From assembly GCA_035529715.1 (NCBI GenBank), contig DATKWF010000041.1:1-18746 (forward strand): DNA of 18,746 nucleotides. The letters run 5' to 3'. The notes beneath the pieces were generated by a model. The model was not told where the DNA came from. It saw nothing but the letters and a program-made list of their open reading frames with translations, and made no database searches. Shown here piece by piece: positions 7,229 to 15,498 of the stretch. Origin of the DNA: DATKWF01 sp035529715. GTDB lineage: Bacteria; Chloroflexota; Dehalococcoidia; Dehalococcoidales; RBG-16-60-22. The position numbers were made by a program, and so were the translations under genes. Position 1 is the stretch's first letter; each line of letters opens with the position of its first letter.

Positions 7229-8524
7229 TTAAAAAGTTACCGTGAAGACAGGTTTTTTCAGGATGGTTTGCTCTCGTCTATTTCCCACCGAGATGAGGTT
7301 AATCGGGCAGGAGATGAACTCTTCAAGTCTTGCTAAGTACTGTCGTGCCTGAGGTGGTAACTCGTCGTATCGACGTATGTCACTGGTAGGAGACTGCCAG
7401 CCGGGCAGTTCCTCGTAGATAGGCTGGCACCTGCCTAGAGCCACCGTATTAGCCGGGAAATTGTCAACGGTGTGCTCATCCAGCTTGTAGCCCACGCATA
7501 TCTTCAGGCTGGGCATAATATCAAGAACATCAAGGCGGGTGATTGCTGCCTGGGTAAAGCCGTTAATTCGGGTGCTGAACCTGGCGGCAACCGCATCAAA
7601 CCAGCCACAGCGGCGGGGACGGCCGGTGGTCGTACCATACTCATGGGCCTGTTCTCTAATCAGGTTACCAGTTTCACCGGTCAATTCAGTGGGCATAGGA
7701 CCGCCACCAACACGCGTGCAATAGGCTTTAAACACACCAAGGACCTGGTTAATCTGGGTGGGACCCAGGCCGACACCCAAGCAGCTTCCCCCTGCCAGTG
7801 GCGATGAGGACGTAGCGTAGGGATAGGTGCCGAAATCGGGGTCGAGCAAGGCCCCCTGGGCTCCTTCCAGTAGAACCGGGTCTCCCCGTTTCAATGCCTC
7901 CGCTACCATTAGGGTTGTTTCGCGAATATAGGGAGCCAGCCGTTCCCCATGCTGGCAGTACTGATTATATACTTCGTCCTCGGATAGAGGGCTTACCCCG
8001 TAAACCTTGGTCAGTATAGTGTTTTTATAGTTAAGGATAAAGTGAAGTCGCTCCCTAAGTAACTCTTTGTCCAAAAGGTCGCCGGTCCTAATGCCCAGTC
8101 TGGCGGTCTTATCGGCAAAGGCGGGGCCGATACCCTTGCGGGTGGTGCCTATTGCCTTCCCCCCCCGCAGCTCCTCTTCCAGTCCATCCAGAAGAAGATG
8201 GTACGGCATAACCAGATGAGCCCGGTCACTGATGAATAGTCTGGAGGTGTCCACACCACGCTGGTTAAGCTGTTCTACCTCATCAAGCAACACGGCGGGA
8301 TTAATCATCACCCCGTTACCAATGATGCAAGTGGCCTTTGGGGAGAAAATACCAGAGGGAATAAGGTGCAGTTTAAATTCACCGTAGCGGTTAACCACGG
8401 TATGCCCGGCATTATCACCACCAGAAAAACGGGCTACTATCTTTACTTCTTCAGCCAATAGGTCAACTACTTTGCCCTTCCCCTCGTCTCCCCACTGAGC
8501 TCCAATAACAGCGATAACTGGCAT
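7229..8524 (-). CDS. purA: Adenylosuccinate synthetase
   Basis: The 431-residue enzyme uses GTP to join IMP and aspartate, the first committed step to AMP. The N-terminus MPVIAVIGAQWGDEGKGK holds the phosphate loop with catalytic Asp13, and DNAGHTV carries His41. Further signatures are GTTRKGIGPAF and the GTP-side block EYGTTTGRPRRCGWFD. The frame extends to a TTG at 8551, but ATG 8524 is preceded by GGAGG with 5-base spacing and gives the conserved start. It lies 61 bases downstream of the phosphatidyltransferase gene; co-transcription is likely but there is no functional link to the lipid genes that I can see. Confidence 0.97.
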   Translation of the reverse strand: MPVIAVIGAQWGDEGKGKVVDLLAEEVKIVARFSGGDNAGHTVVNRYGEFKLHLIPSGIFSPKATCIIGNGVMINPAVLLDEVEQLNQRGVDTSRLFISDRAHLVMPYHLLLDGLEEELRGGKAIGTTRKGIGPAFADKTARLGIRTGDLLDKELLRERLHFILNYKNTILTKVYGVSPLSEDEVYNQYCQHGERLAPYIRETTLMVAEALKRGDPVLLEGAQGALLDPDFGTYPYATSSSPLAGGSCLGVGLGPTQINQVLGVFKAYCTRVGGGPMPTELTGETGNLIREQAHEYGTTTGRPRRCGWFDAVAARFSTRINGFTQAAITRLDVLDIMPSLKICVGYKLDEHTVDNFPANTVALGRCQPIYEELPGWQSPTSDIRRYDELPPQARQYLARLEEFISCPINLISVGNRREQTILKKPVFTVTF

Positions 8525-8585
8525 TACTACCTCCGCTAAAGCAAGTGTCAATATAATTTATATCTAATGTTAAAATTATTCAAAG

Positions 8586-9191
8586 TCAGCTGGATTTCAT
8601 TTGTTGCCATGCATGCAGTAATCTCTGACCAGCGGTAAAAAGACTGAACAATATGATAATACCCAGGGCAGTAAATAAAGCGTAATCAATCCAGCTCATT
8701 AAAAGACCTAATGCCAGAGCAATTACCCTTTCTGCACGAGTAAATAGCCCCGCCTCACTTTCCAGGTTCAGTACTTCTGCCCTGGCCCTGATATAGCTTA
8801 CCAGCAGTGAACTGGGTATGGCGATACCCGCCAGCAGAATTCCGACGAATGATTGGGCTCTGGCATATAATATCAGAACTCCCAGCAGTATTACTGCTTC
8901 AGCCAGGCGGTCAATGGTTGAATCCAGGATAGCACCAAAGTTAGTGGTTTGTTTGGTGCGGCGAGCCAGAGCTCCGTCCACCAGGTCAAAGAGACCGGCG
9001 ACAAGCACCAGGAGACCGGCAACAAGAAGGTGTTCGGTAGCGATCAGCGCTGCCGCAACCACAGAGAGAAGGAACCCAAACCAGGTTATGGTGTTTGGCG
9101 TTATGGATGTCTTGACCAGAAGGTGTACGACTGGTCGGGTAAGATAAACGCCTAACATTTTGCGAATTTTAACTAACTTTGTCATTGGCAC
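8586..9191 (-). CDS. CDP-alcohol phosphatidyltransferase, probably phosphatidylinositol phosphate synthase
   Basis: This 201-residue integral membrane protein has five or six hydrophobic segments and a complete CDP-OH motif, DLVDGALARRTKQTTNFG followed by AILDSTIDR, with Asp69, Asp72, Asp90 and Asp94 as the four metal-binding and catalytic aspartates. The family swaps CMP on CDP-diacylglycerol for an alcohol phosphate. The context, with inositol-phosphate synthase and a PimA-like glycosyltransferase immediately upstream, points to inositol phosphate as acceptor, as for actinobacterial PgsA1. Phosphatidylglycerophosphate synthase remains possible from the motif alone. The start is GTG at 9191 or ATG at 9185; neither has a clear ribosome-binding site. 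Family sure, substrate inferred. Confidence 0.85.
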   Translation of the reverse strand: MPMTKLVKIRKMLGVYLTRPVVHLLVKTSITPNTITWFGFLLSVVAAALIATEHLLVAGLLVLVAGLFDLVDGALARRTKQTTNFGAILDSTIDRLAEAVILLGVLILYARAQSFVGILLAGIAIPSSLLVSYIRARAEVLNLESEAGLFTRAERVIALALGLLMSWIDYALFTALGIIILFSLFTAGQRLLHAWQQMKSS

Positions 9192-9236
9192 TTATTTTTC
9201 TGAAGCATTATTAATCAGGCAGTCTATTAGTATAAT

Positions 9237-10400
9237 CTAAAGCGGGATAGCTTTGGTTTCTTTTAGTTCATCTTTCGGTGGTGTCCCACCACCGAGTACA
9301 CTGAGGTAATAATTCAGCACGCTTTGCGCAACATGTTTCCAGTCATACTCAACCGCTGTAAGCTTTCCCTTGTCTCCCAGTTGCCGGCGGAGTGATTCGT
9401 CACCCATTAGAGAGAGCAGGGCTTCGGCCAGTTTTTCTGGATTCTTGGGCGGCACTAATATTCCCTCGGCACCGTGAGTTAATACGCTGGCATAGCCTTC
9501 TATATTTGAGGCGATAATTGGTTTGCCAACAGCCATAGCCTCAAGTAGGACTATACCGAAGCTTTCTTTACCGGTAGCCGGAGAACAAACAATGTCGGCC
9601 GTCTTGTAATATCTGGGTAAGTCATCATAGGACACGTATCCGGTGAAAATGACATCCTTCAGTCCGTTTTTCTTGATCCTCTTCTCATATTTGTGCCGCA
9701 GTCGGGTGCCAGGTCCGGCGACAATAAGGCGTGAGTCAGGGATTTCTGGCTTGATTTGCCTATAAGCTTCAAGCAGGTAATCAAGACCTTTTCGTTTCTC
9801 CAGGCGACCGACAAACAGGATGTTCAGCTTCTCATCAACAAATTCGTCAATTGGTGATACACCGGGGGAAAAGTGTTCCAAATCTACGCCGTTGGGGATG
9901 ATGGTATATTCTCCGGGGAAGTGCTTGCTTACGTATGACATGGCGGGCTGGGACACCGCAATTTTACCATCCAGTTTTTGAAACCATGACTTTAAAATCA
10001 ACTTCCAGGGATATGAGCTGTACCAGTATCTGCCGCCGGAGGCATGAAAAGTACCTATTTTGGGTACCGGTGACAGGCGGAGCACGGTAGTGCATAACAT
10101 TGGCATCAGGGGTTCATGAAGGTGGCAGATATCAAATTTTTCCCGGTCAAGGATGGTCTTTATCCTGGATGACAGCCATGGGGATATAGTGATGCGAGCA
10201 ATAGAACCGCTGACTGGAACCGGCCGGGGACTACCTATCGGTATAAGGCTATCACCTAAGGAGGAGACAGCTCTGGAGGCGGGAGAGATAATTTTTACTT
10301 CATGACCCATCCGGGTAATCTGATGAGCCAGGCAGGAAATATGATTACAGACACCCCCGGGATAAGCGAAGTCATAGGGGGAGACTAGTGCTATTTTCAT
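9237..10400 (-). CDS. pimA: GT4-family glycosyltransferase, PimA-like (phosphatidylinositol mannosyltransferase)
   Basis: The 387-residue GT-B enzyme aligns by eye with mycobacterial PimA over its length. The N-terminal Rossmann domain has MKIALVSPYDFAYPGGV with the donor-binding GGV loop, then GSIARI, HLHEP and TFHAS (His119, equivalent of PimA His118). The C-terminal domain has FVGRLEKRKGL (Arg199 and Lys204) and the E-x7-E motif ESFGIVLLEAM (Glu279, Glu287) that holds the nucleotide sugar. PimA transfers mannose from GDP-mannose to phosphatidylinositol on the cytoplasmic side of the membrane. The gene lies between ino1 and a phosphatidyltransferase, supporting that role. Its ATG has no well-placed ribosome-binding site: AAGGAGG is 16-17 bases upstream. 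Donor sugar and acceptor are inferred; other PI or diacylglycerol glycosyltransferases are alternatives. Confidence 0.8.
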   Translation of the reverse strand: MKIALVSPYDFAYPGGVCNHISCLAHQITRMGHEVKIISPASRAVSSLGDSLIPIGSPRPVPVSGSIARITISPWLSSRIKTILDREKFDICHLHEPLMPMLCTTVLRLSPVPKIGTFHASGGRYWYSSYPWKLILKSWFQKLDGKIAVSQPAMSYVSKHFPGEYTIIPNGVDLEHFSPGVSPIDEFVDEKLNILFVGRLEKRKGLDYLLEAYRQIKPEIPDSRLIVAGPGTRLRHKYEKRIKKNGLKDVIFTGYVSYDDLPRYYKTADIVCSPATGKESFGIVLLEAMAVGKPIIASNIEGYASVLTHGAEGILVPPKNPEKLAEALLSLMGDESLRRQLGDKGKLTAVEYDWKHVAQSVLNYYLSVLGGGTPPKDELKETKAIPL

Positions 10401-10430
10401 AGGTGGTTGCCTAAAACCTCCTTGGAGGAA

Positions 10431-11531
10431 TTACTCGGGCGGTTCTTCCTTCCCAGTCTGCTGGGTGGCAGCGATGTACTCTTCCAACATCCGGTGAGCT
10501 TCGTCATCGGTGTACTGGACGGGCGGTGACTTCATAAAATACGCTGATGGAGCTACCAGTTCCCCACTCAATCCGCGGTCCAGGGCAAGTTTACAGCACC
10601 TTACGGCATCAATAACCACGCCGGCTGAGTTGGGGCTATCCCATACCTCCAGCTTCATTTCCAGGTTCAGGGGGACATCACCAAAGGTCCGTCCTTCCAT
10701 CTTGATATAACAAAACTTACGGTCTTTGAGCCACGGCACATAATCACTGGGACCAACATAGATGTCATCTGGGTCAAGCTTGTAATCTAGCTGGGAAGTA
10801 ACCGCAGAGGTTTTAGATATCTTTTTGGACTCAAGTCGTTCTCGTTCCAGCATATTATAGAAGTCGGTATTGCCGCCGAAGTTTAGCTGGTAGGTTCGCT
10901 CCAGTTTGACGCCACGGTCCCGGAACAGCCGGGTGAGCACCCGATGGGAAATAGTGGCACCAACCTGGGATTTGATATCATCACCAATAACTGGCAGCCC
11001 GTTTTCGGCAAAGCGCTTCTGCCAGTATTTTTCACGGGCAATAAAAACGGGAATGCAGTTAACGAAGCCACAGCCAGCTGCTAAAATCTGCTCAATATAC
11101 CATTTGGTCGCCTCTTCACTACCAACGGGCAGGTAATTAATCACGACATCGGTCTTGGTTTCTTTGAGGATTTTAACTATGTCTGCCGTTGGGCCTGGAG
11201 CTTTCTGTATTATCTGCGACAGATATTTGCCCAGGCCATCGTGGGTCATGCCCCGCTGGACAATGATGCCGGTAGTCGGTACCTCACAAAATTGGAAGGT
11301 GTTGTTAGGTAGAGTATAGATTGCCTCGGCCAGGTCTTTACCAACCTTGTTTTTGTCAATATCAAAGGCAGCCACGAAATTAATATCGCTTATATGGTAG
11401 CCACCAAGATTGACATGCATCAGTCCTGGCACAAATTCGTTCTCTTTTGCCTTCTTATAATAATGAACACCCTGGACCAGTGACGAACAACAGTTGCCCA
11501 CCCCGATTAAGGCTACATTTATCTTGCCCAT
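10431..11531 (-). CDS. ino1: Inositol-3-phosphate synthase (actinobacterial/archaeal type)
   Basis: The 366-residue NAD-dependent enzyme cyclises glucose 6-phosphate to 1D-myo-inositol 3-phosphate. The N-terminus MGKINVALIGVGNCCSSLVQG is the nucleotide-binding loop. NYLPVGSEEATKWY and IGDDIKSQVGATISHRVL (about 182-199), with the conserved lysine of the DDIKSQ block, are the catalytic signatures. NFGGNTDFYNM follows. The length fits the short prokaryotic form rather than the about 530-residue eukaryotic one. ATG 11531 is preceded by AAGGAGAG. The PimA-like gene follows 30 bases later and a phosphatidyltransferase after that, so the operon supplies inositol for a lipid head group. A promoter and palindromes lie upstream. 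Confidence 0.94.
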   Translation of the reverse strand: MGKINVALIGVGNCCSSLVQGVHYYKKAKENEFVPGLMHVNLGGYHISDINFVAAFDIDKNKVGKDLAEAIYTLPNNTFQFCEVPTTGIIVQRGMTHDGLGKYLSQIIQKAPGPTADIVKILKETKTDVVINYLPVGSEEATKWYIEQILAAGCGFVNCIPVFIAREKYWQKRFAENGLPVIGDDIKSQVGATISHRVLTRLFRDRGVKLERTYQLNFGGNTDFYNMLERERLESKKISKTSAVTSQLDYKLDPDDIYVGPSDYVPWLKDRKFCYIKMEGRTFGDVPLNLEMKLEVWDSPNSAGVVIDAVRCCKLALDRGLSGELVAPSAYFMKSPPVQYTDDEAHRMLEEYIAATQQTGKEEPPE

Positions 11532-11586
11532 TGTTTGATTGCTCTCCTTTTTCTAACACTCAGAAAGACATCACAAAAGATCTCTT

Positions 11587-11601
11587 GGCAATACTATTGC
11601 C
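11587..11601. promoter_or_regulatory. 15-bp perfect palindrome at the ino1 transcription start (operator candidate)
   Basis: GGCAATA-C-TATTGCC is a perfect inverted repeat with 7-base arms and one central base. It begins 7 bases downstream of the predicted -10 of ino1, so it would cover the start site, a classic place for a repressor. A second palindrome, TATGGCCATA (11611-11620), overlaps the -10. The regulator is unknown. Confidence 0.45.
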
Positions 11602-11608
11602 TCTTACC

Positions 11609-11638
11609 ATTATGGCCATATGACCACACGGTTGTAAA
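11609..11638 (-). promoter_or_regulatory. Promoter of ino1 and the lipid genes
   Basis: The minus strand has TTTACA (11638-11633), an 18-bp spacer and CATAAT (11614-11609). The leader to the ino1 ATG would be about 70 nt, and the gap from the preceding DUF5679 gene (160 bases) is long enough for an independent promoter. Confidence 0.5.
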
Positions 11639-11691
11639 TCTATAAGCGTTAATAAAATTTCGTTCTACGGCGATTATAATAGGGGAATCAA

Positions 11692-11832
11692 TTAGCTTTT
11701 GCCGATTCTAAATAATTTGGTTCCACAGGCAGGGCAGGTTCCTCGCGTGGCTGGTCTTCCATTTTTAAGAGTCACGCCTTCCGGGTTCTTTATTTCCTTT
11801 TTGGCTCTACACTTAAAGCAGTATGCTTGCAC
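11692..11832 (-). CDS. DUF5679 small zinc-ribbon protein
   Basis: This 46-residue protein has a start GTG at 11832 and reads AYCFKCRAKKEIKN, then GVTLKNGRPATRGTCPACGT, then KLFRIGKS. Two CxxC knuckles, one near the N-terminus and one at TCPACG, form a zinc ribbon, and the PATRGTCPxCGT stretch is the recognisable DUF5679 signature. AAGGAGGTG lies upstream with about 9-base spacing, and there is no other start in frame before an upstream TAA. It has its own strong promoter, so it is probably expressed separately from truB. The function is unknown; the size suggests a nucleic-acid or protein-binding accessory factor. Confidence 0.85.
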   Translation of the reverse strand: MQAYCFKCRAKKEIKNPEGVTLKNGRPATRGTCPACGTKLFRIGKS

Positions 11833-11865
11833 TTCGGCAACACCTCCTTCTTGGCATCGGTTGAA

Positions 11866-11895
11866 ATCATACCCTTATTATAGGCAAGCTGTCAA
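11866..11895 (-). promoter_or_regulatory. Promoter of the DUF5679 gene
   Basis: A perfect TTGACA (11895-11890), an 18-bp spacer and TATGAT (11871-11866) lie just after the truB stop on the minus strand. The predicted leader is about 25-30 nt and includes the AAGGAGGTG ribosome-binding site. Confidence 0.65.
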
Positions 11896-11931
11896 GTATC
11901 TATAGAATGCCAGCGGGAATTCAGATGCCAG

Positions 11932-12873
11932 CTAGCTGCAATCAATCTGTATGAACACCTTCTCCGGTTGCCAGTGTCCTCTTTCCGGTTTAAAGTTCAG
12001 TATACCCAAGAAGTGTCCGTCAATACTATAGGCACGGCAATGAGTCTCAGCGGGAGGTGATGCTGCGGGGCGTTGTTTAATGTAACCGGTCATTCCTTTA
12101 TCGCCATTATCTAGAGATACAGATGCTCCCTTACTTATAACATAGCCGTTGTCATCACCGACGACCATAGCTTTCCAGTTTAATAGCACCGTGTCTATGG
12201 GATGAACGAAGTGTTGCCAGTACCCGTAGCGGAAGGCATCCTCAAGCTGGGGTATTGAAACCGCGGTTTTTACTGGAAAAGGCCCGTAACTTGAACGGAT
12301 TAAGCTTTTCAAATTAGCGCCGCAACCCAGCGATTCTCCAAGGTCGTGAGCCAGAGAGCGGATGTAGGTGCCCTTACCGCATTTCACTTCTACCGTGGCT
12401 ACTGGCGGTTGCCAGTCCACAAGCTCCAGCTGGTGAATCCAGGTCGGTCGACTTTTCCGTTCAACCTCAATGCCAGCCCGCGCCAGTTCATATAGTCTCT
12501 GGCCATGGTGCTTCACGGCGCTGTACATTGGCGGCGTCTGCTGGATTAATCCGCGGAAGGAAGCAAGTGCCGACTCCAGTTGTTGCTGGCTAATGTGGGA
12601 GGGGTCTCCCTGCCGGGTAATCTTGCCGGTGGCATCGTAGGTGTCGGTGGATATGCCCAATTCAATCTGGGCCTGATAGGTCTTGGTGGCATCTGCCAAA
12701 AACTCAATAACGCGTGTTCCCTGTCCGAGGCAAACCGGCAGGACACCGGTAGCTGCCGGGTCAAGGGTGCCGGCATGCCCCACACGCCGCTCACCGCTAA
12801 GTCGTTTTACCATGGCGACAATACTGAAAGATGTCTTTCCCCAAGGCTTATTGATGTTCAGTATGCCATCCAT
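11932..12873 (-). CDS. truB: tRNA pseudouridine(55) synthase
   Basis: The 313-residue enzyme makes pseudouridine 55 in the T-loop of tRNAs. The N-terminus MDGILNINKPWGKTS and the catalytic block RRVGHAGTLDPAATGVLPVC, with nucleophile Asp38, are diagnostic. KTYQAQIELGISTDTYDATG and KCGKGTYIRSLAHDLGESLG follow. A C-terminal stretch of about 70 residues resembles the PUA-like tail of bacterial TruB. AGGAAG precedes the ATG. It is the last of the nusA-infB-rbfA-truB run, 52 bases after rbfA, an order shared with E. coli and many bacteria. Confidence 0.96.
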   Translation of the reverse strand: MDGILNINKPWGKTSFSIVAMVKRLSGERRVGHAGTLDPAATGVLPVCLGQGTRVIEFLADATKTYQAQIELGISTDTYDATGKITRQGDPSHISQQQLESALASFRGLIQQTPPMYSAVKHHGQRLYELARAGIEVERKSRPTWIHQLELVDWQPPVATVEVKCGKGTYIRSLAHDLGESLGCGANLKSLIRSSYGPFPVKTAVSIPQLEDAFRYGYWQHFVHPIDTVLLNWKAMVVGDDNGYVISKGASVSLDNGDKGMTGYIKQRPAASPPAETHCRAYSIDGHFLGILNFKPERGHWQPEKVFIQIDCS

Positions 12874-12925
12874 GAGCAGTCTTCCTACTTATTTCAGAGA
12901 GTATTAGCTTCTCTTGGTGTAATTT

Positions 12926-13276
12926 TCAGTGGTCCGGTGAGATTGCCTGGTCAATTAGGCGCAGGAGTCGGTCTCCCCGCTCAATAGAATCGTCCCAGTA
13001 AAAGCTCAATTCAGGGATGTGTCGCAGTCGTAGATGTTTGGCTAGCTCTCTGCGGAAGAAAGGCGACGCTGCAGTCAATGCTTCCAGCGTTTTTTGTTTT
13101 TCTTCCTGGCTGCTAATATAACTTACAAATACCTTGGCATGACTCAGGTCGGAAGAGGTGGAAACGCCGGTCACCGCGATAAAAGTAGCAAGTCGTGGGT
13201 CCTTGACATGTCGCTGAAGTAGTTCACTGATTTCACGGCGGATGAGATTATTTACCCGCTCAATACGGTGTGCCAT
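12926..13276 (-). CDS. rbfA: 30S ribosome-binding factor A
   Basis: The 116-residue KH-fold protein helps mature the 5' end of 16S rRNA in the 30S subunit. It begins MAHRIERVNNLIRREISELLQ and has VKDPRLATFIAVTGVSTSSDLSHAKVFVS split over the central sheet, then LAKHLRLRHIPELSFYWDDSIERGDRLLRLI, all usual RbfA signatures. GAGGAG with 9-base spacing precedes the ATG. It lies 24 bases after infB and upstream of truB. Confidence 0.95.
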   Translation of the reverse strand: MAHRIERVNNLIRREISELLQRHVKDPRLATFIAVTGVSTSSDLSHAKVFVSYISSQEEKQKTLEALTAASPFFRRELAKHLRLRHIPELSFYWDDSIERGDRLLRLIDQAISPDH

Positions 13277-13300
13277 AGCTATTGACTCCTCAAAGACTGC

Positions 13301-15142
13301 CTATTGAGCAGTTTTCTCCATCCTGAAGAATTCCAGTATATCACCAACTTGGAACTCGTTGAATTCGTTGGTGCCAATACCGCACTCGTAGCCCGCCGTT
13401 ACCTCTTTAGCATCATCCTTAAAACGCCTCAGGCTATTAACCGTGGATTCAGCTATTGTTTCCTTTCCCCGCCGCACCCTGACTGAGGCATTGCGGCTTG
13501 CCTTACCTTCGGTAACATAGACACCGGCCACCTTTTTCACTTTACCCGCCGGGAAGACAGCTCGCACTTCGGCTCGTCCCTCAACAACTTCCACCAGAGA
13601 TGGCTCCAGCAAGCCTTTAAGTGCCTTGCTTACATCATCTACCAGATTATAAATCACATCATAGTAGCGGATGTCTATGCCTTCGGCGTTGGCCGAACGC
13701 CGTGCTCCCTCATCAGCGCTAACGCTAAAACCAATAATAAGTCCTTTGGAAGCGGTAGCTAACATGACGTCACTCTCGGTGATATTGCCGGTGCCACTAT
13801 GGATAATTCTGACCTGGACTTTATCTGTCCCTAATTGCTCCAGGGAATTTCTTATTGGTTCAAGGCTGCCTTGAACATCAGTCTTGAGGACAACATTAAG
13901 CTCTTTTACTCGCCCGGTGCTTATCTGGTCGTAGAGGTTGGTAAGGCTTACTGATTTCGACTCAGTCTGTTGTATCTCCGACTTGTGCTTTTCTAGTAGA
14001 GCTTGCGCGCGGCGTTCGTCAGCCACAGCTGTCAGGGTATCGCCGGCTTGAGGCACACTGCTCAGGCCGAGCAGTTCAACCGGGGTGGATGGTCCGGCTT
14101 TTTTCAGTCGCTTACCTATGTCATTAAACATAGCTCGGACTCTACCCCAGGTGGTGCCAACAACTACCGTGTCACCAATCTTCAAAGTTCCGCTCTGGAT
14201 TAGTACTGTTGGCAGTGGTCCCTTGGACTTATCCATCTTGGCTTCAATAACTACCCCGACTGCCGGTTGGGATGGGACTGCCTTGAGCTCCTCAACTTCA
14301 GTCACTACCAGCAGATTTTCAAGTAGCTCTGAAATACCTGTCTTCTCTTTGGCTGAGACGGGGACACAGACGGTGTCACCTCCCCACTCCTCAATAACCA
14401 GTCCGGCATCAGCCAGCTGTTGCTTAACCATATCCGGATTGGCGTTGGCCTTGTCAATCTTATTGATGGCGACTACAATCGGCACTCCAGCGGCTCGGGC
14501 GTGGTCAATAGCCTCCAGAGTTTGCGGCATTACGCCGTCGTCAGCGGCCACCACCAGAATGGTGATGTCGGTTATCTGAGCTCCATGAGCACGCATGGCG
14601 GTAAAGGCTTCGTGGCCGGGTGTATCCAGGAAAGTAATCTTTTGCTCGTTAACCTTTACCTGATAGGCACCAATATGCTGGGTGATGCCTCCAGCCTCGG
14701 TAGCCATTACGTTAGTCTGTCGGATGGCGTCAAGCAACCTGGTCTTGCCGTGATCAACATGTCCCATAACGGTGACTACAGGTGGTCGTGGTTGCAGGTT
14801 GCCGGATTCCTCGCCTTGGAGCTGTTTGGACCTCTTGACTTCAGCAATGGTACCGGGGAGTCTTCTAGATGGCCGGGGCTTCTGATGTACTTCGTAGCCG
14901 TAGCCGACTGCCACCGCTGTTGCCGCTTCATAATCAATGACCTGATTGATATTGGCCATAATGCCATTTCTCATCAGTTGTTTGATGAGTTCTACTGCAC
15001 TAATCTGCAGCAGGTCAGCCAGTTGTCTCACGCTTAGAGAATGAGGAATCTCAATGGTGCGTGTTTTCTCGGCTGGAGGAGTGGCACTATCCCCATTGAC
15101 CGCAGGTGCTGCTGCACTATCTGGCTTGCTTGCCTTTGCCAC
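13301..15142 (-). CDS. infB: Translation initiation factor IF-2
   Basis: The 613-residue GTPase brings initiator tRNA to the 30S subunit and drives subunit joining. After a short Ala/Pro linker comes one IF2-N module (about 29-85, SLSVRQLADLLQISAVELIKQL). The G domain starts near 120 with GHVDHGKT (127-134), DTPGHE (173-178) and NKID (227-230), followed by the beta-barrel and C-terminal domains ending in FQVGDILEFFRME. It is short compared with E. coli IF2 (890) because the long N-terminal extension is missing. The start is GTG at 15142, overlapping the ylxR TAG by one base with AAAGGAG upstream, so the two are likely translationally coupled. Confidence 0.97.
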   Translation of the reverse strand: MAKASKPDSAAAPAVNGDSATPPAEKTRTIEIPHSLSVRQLADLLQISAVELIKQLMRNGIMANINQVIDYEAATAVAVGYGYEVHQKPRPSRRLPGTIAEVKRSKQLQGEESGNLQPRPPVVTVMGHVDHGKTRLLDAIRQTNVMATEAGGITQHIGAYQVKVNEQKITFLDTPGHEAFTAMRAHGAQITDITILVVAADDGVMPQTLEAIDHARAAGVPIVVAINKIDKANANPDMVKQQLADAGLVIEEWGGDTVCVPVSAKEKTGISELLENLLVVTEVEELKAVPSQPAVGVVIEAKMDKSKGPLPTVLIQSGTLKIGDTVVVGTTWGRVRAMFNDIGKRLKKAGPSTPVELLGLSSVPQAGDTLTAVADERRAQALLEKHKSEIQQTESKSVSLTNLYDQISTGRVKELNVVLKTDVQGSLEPIRNSLEQLGTDKVQVRIIHSGTGNITESDVMLATASKGLIIGFSVSADEGARRSANAEGIDIRYYDVIYNLVDDVSKALKGLLEPSLVEVVEGRAEVRAVFPAGKVKKVAGVYVTEGKASRNASVRVRRGKETIAESTVNSLRRFKDDAKEVTAGYECGIGTNEFNEFQVGDILEFFRMEKTAQ

Positions 15143-15498
15143 TAATTATCTCCTTTTACGAGGTCTCTGGCATTTTTAATAAGCTGGTCTTGATTACCCG
15201 GGGTAAGTTGACCACGCAGAGCGTGCTCTAACCGTTTACCTTTTAAGCCAACCTCCCAGCACTCCCATGTCTGGCATAAATAGGCACCACGCCCAGCTTT
15301 CTTTCCACTGGCATCAATTTCTATATTACCATCTTGTGCCCGTACCAGGCGAATCAACTCTCGCTGGGGCTTTACCTGACGACAGGCCAGGCAAGTCCGC
15401 TGTGGTACATGCTTACTGAGCGCAGGTTGTGACCTAATCTTCTTCCTCCTCGTCAGAGAATTCCGTTGTTCGGGATAGCTTCTTGAGCTTGATGCCAT
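15142..15498 (-). CDS. ylxR: YlxR-family (DUF448) RNA-binding protein
   Basis: The core HVPQRTCLACRQVKPQRELIRLVR, then IEIDASGKKAGRGAYLC and the C-terminal EHALRG stretch, is the YlxR signature of small nucleoid- or RNA-binding proteins, encoded between nusA and infB in many bacteria. The start is uncertain. An ATG at 15498 (118 residues; weak AAGGAAAG upstream) and a GTG at 15525 both lie inside the nusA coding region. Between them and the conserved core there is no ATG, GTG or TTG in frame, only CTG and an ATT at 15438 that overlaps the nusA stop and has GAGGAGG just upstream. That would give 98 residues, nearer to usual YlxR length. I list the ATG start only as the conservative choice. Confidence 0.85.
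   Translation of the reverse strand: MASSSRSYPEQRNSLTRRKKIRSQPALSKHVPQRTCLACRQVKPQRELIRLVRAQDGNIEIDASGKKAGRGAYLCQTWECWEVGLKGKRLEHALRGQLTPGNQDQLIKNARDLVKGDN

Noticed and set aside
8552..8585. Separate promoter for purA in the AT-rich gap after the phosphatidyltransferase gene
   Set aside because: TTGAAT with TATAAA has only a 15-bp spacer and other pairings are worse; AT-richness alone explains it.
14420..15037. 205-codon plus-strand frame
   Set aside because: It is antisense to infB, whose GTPase motifs are intact across the region.
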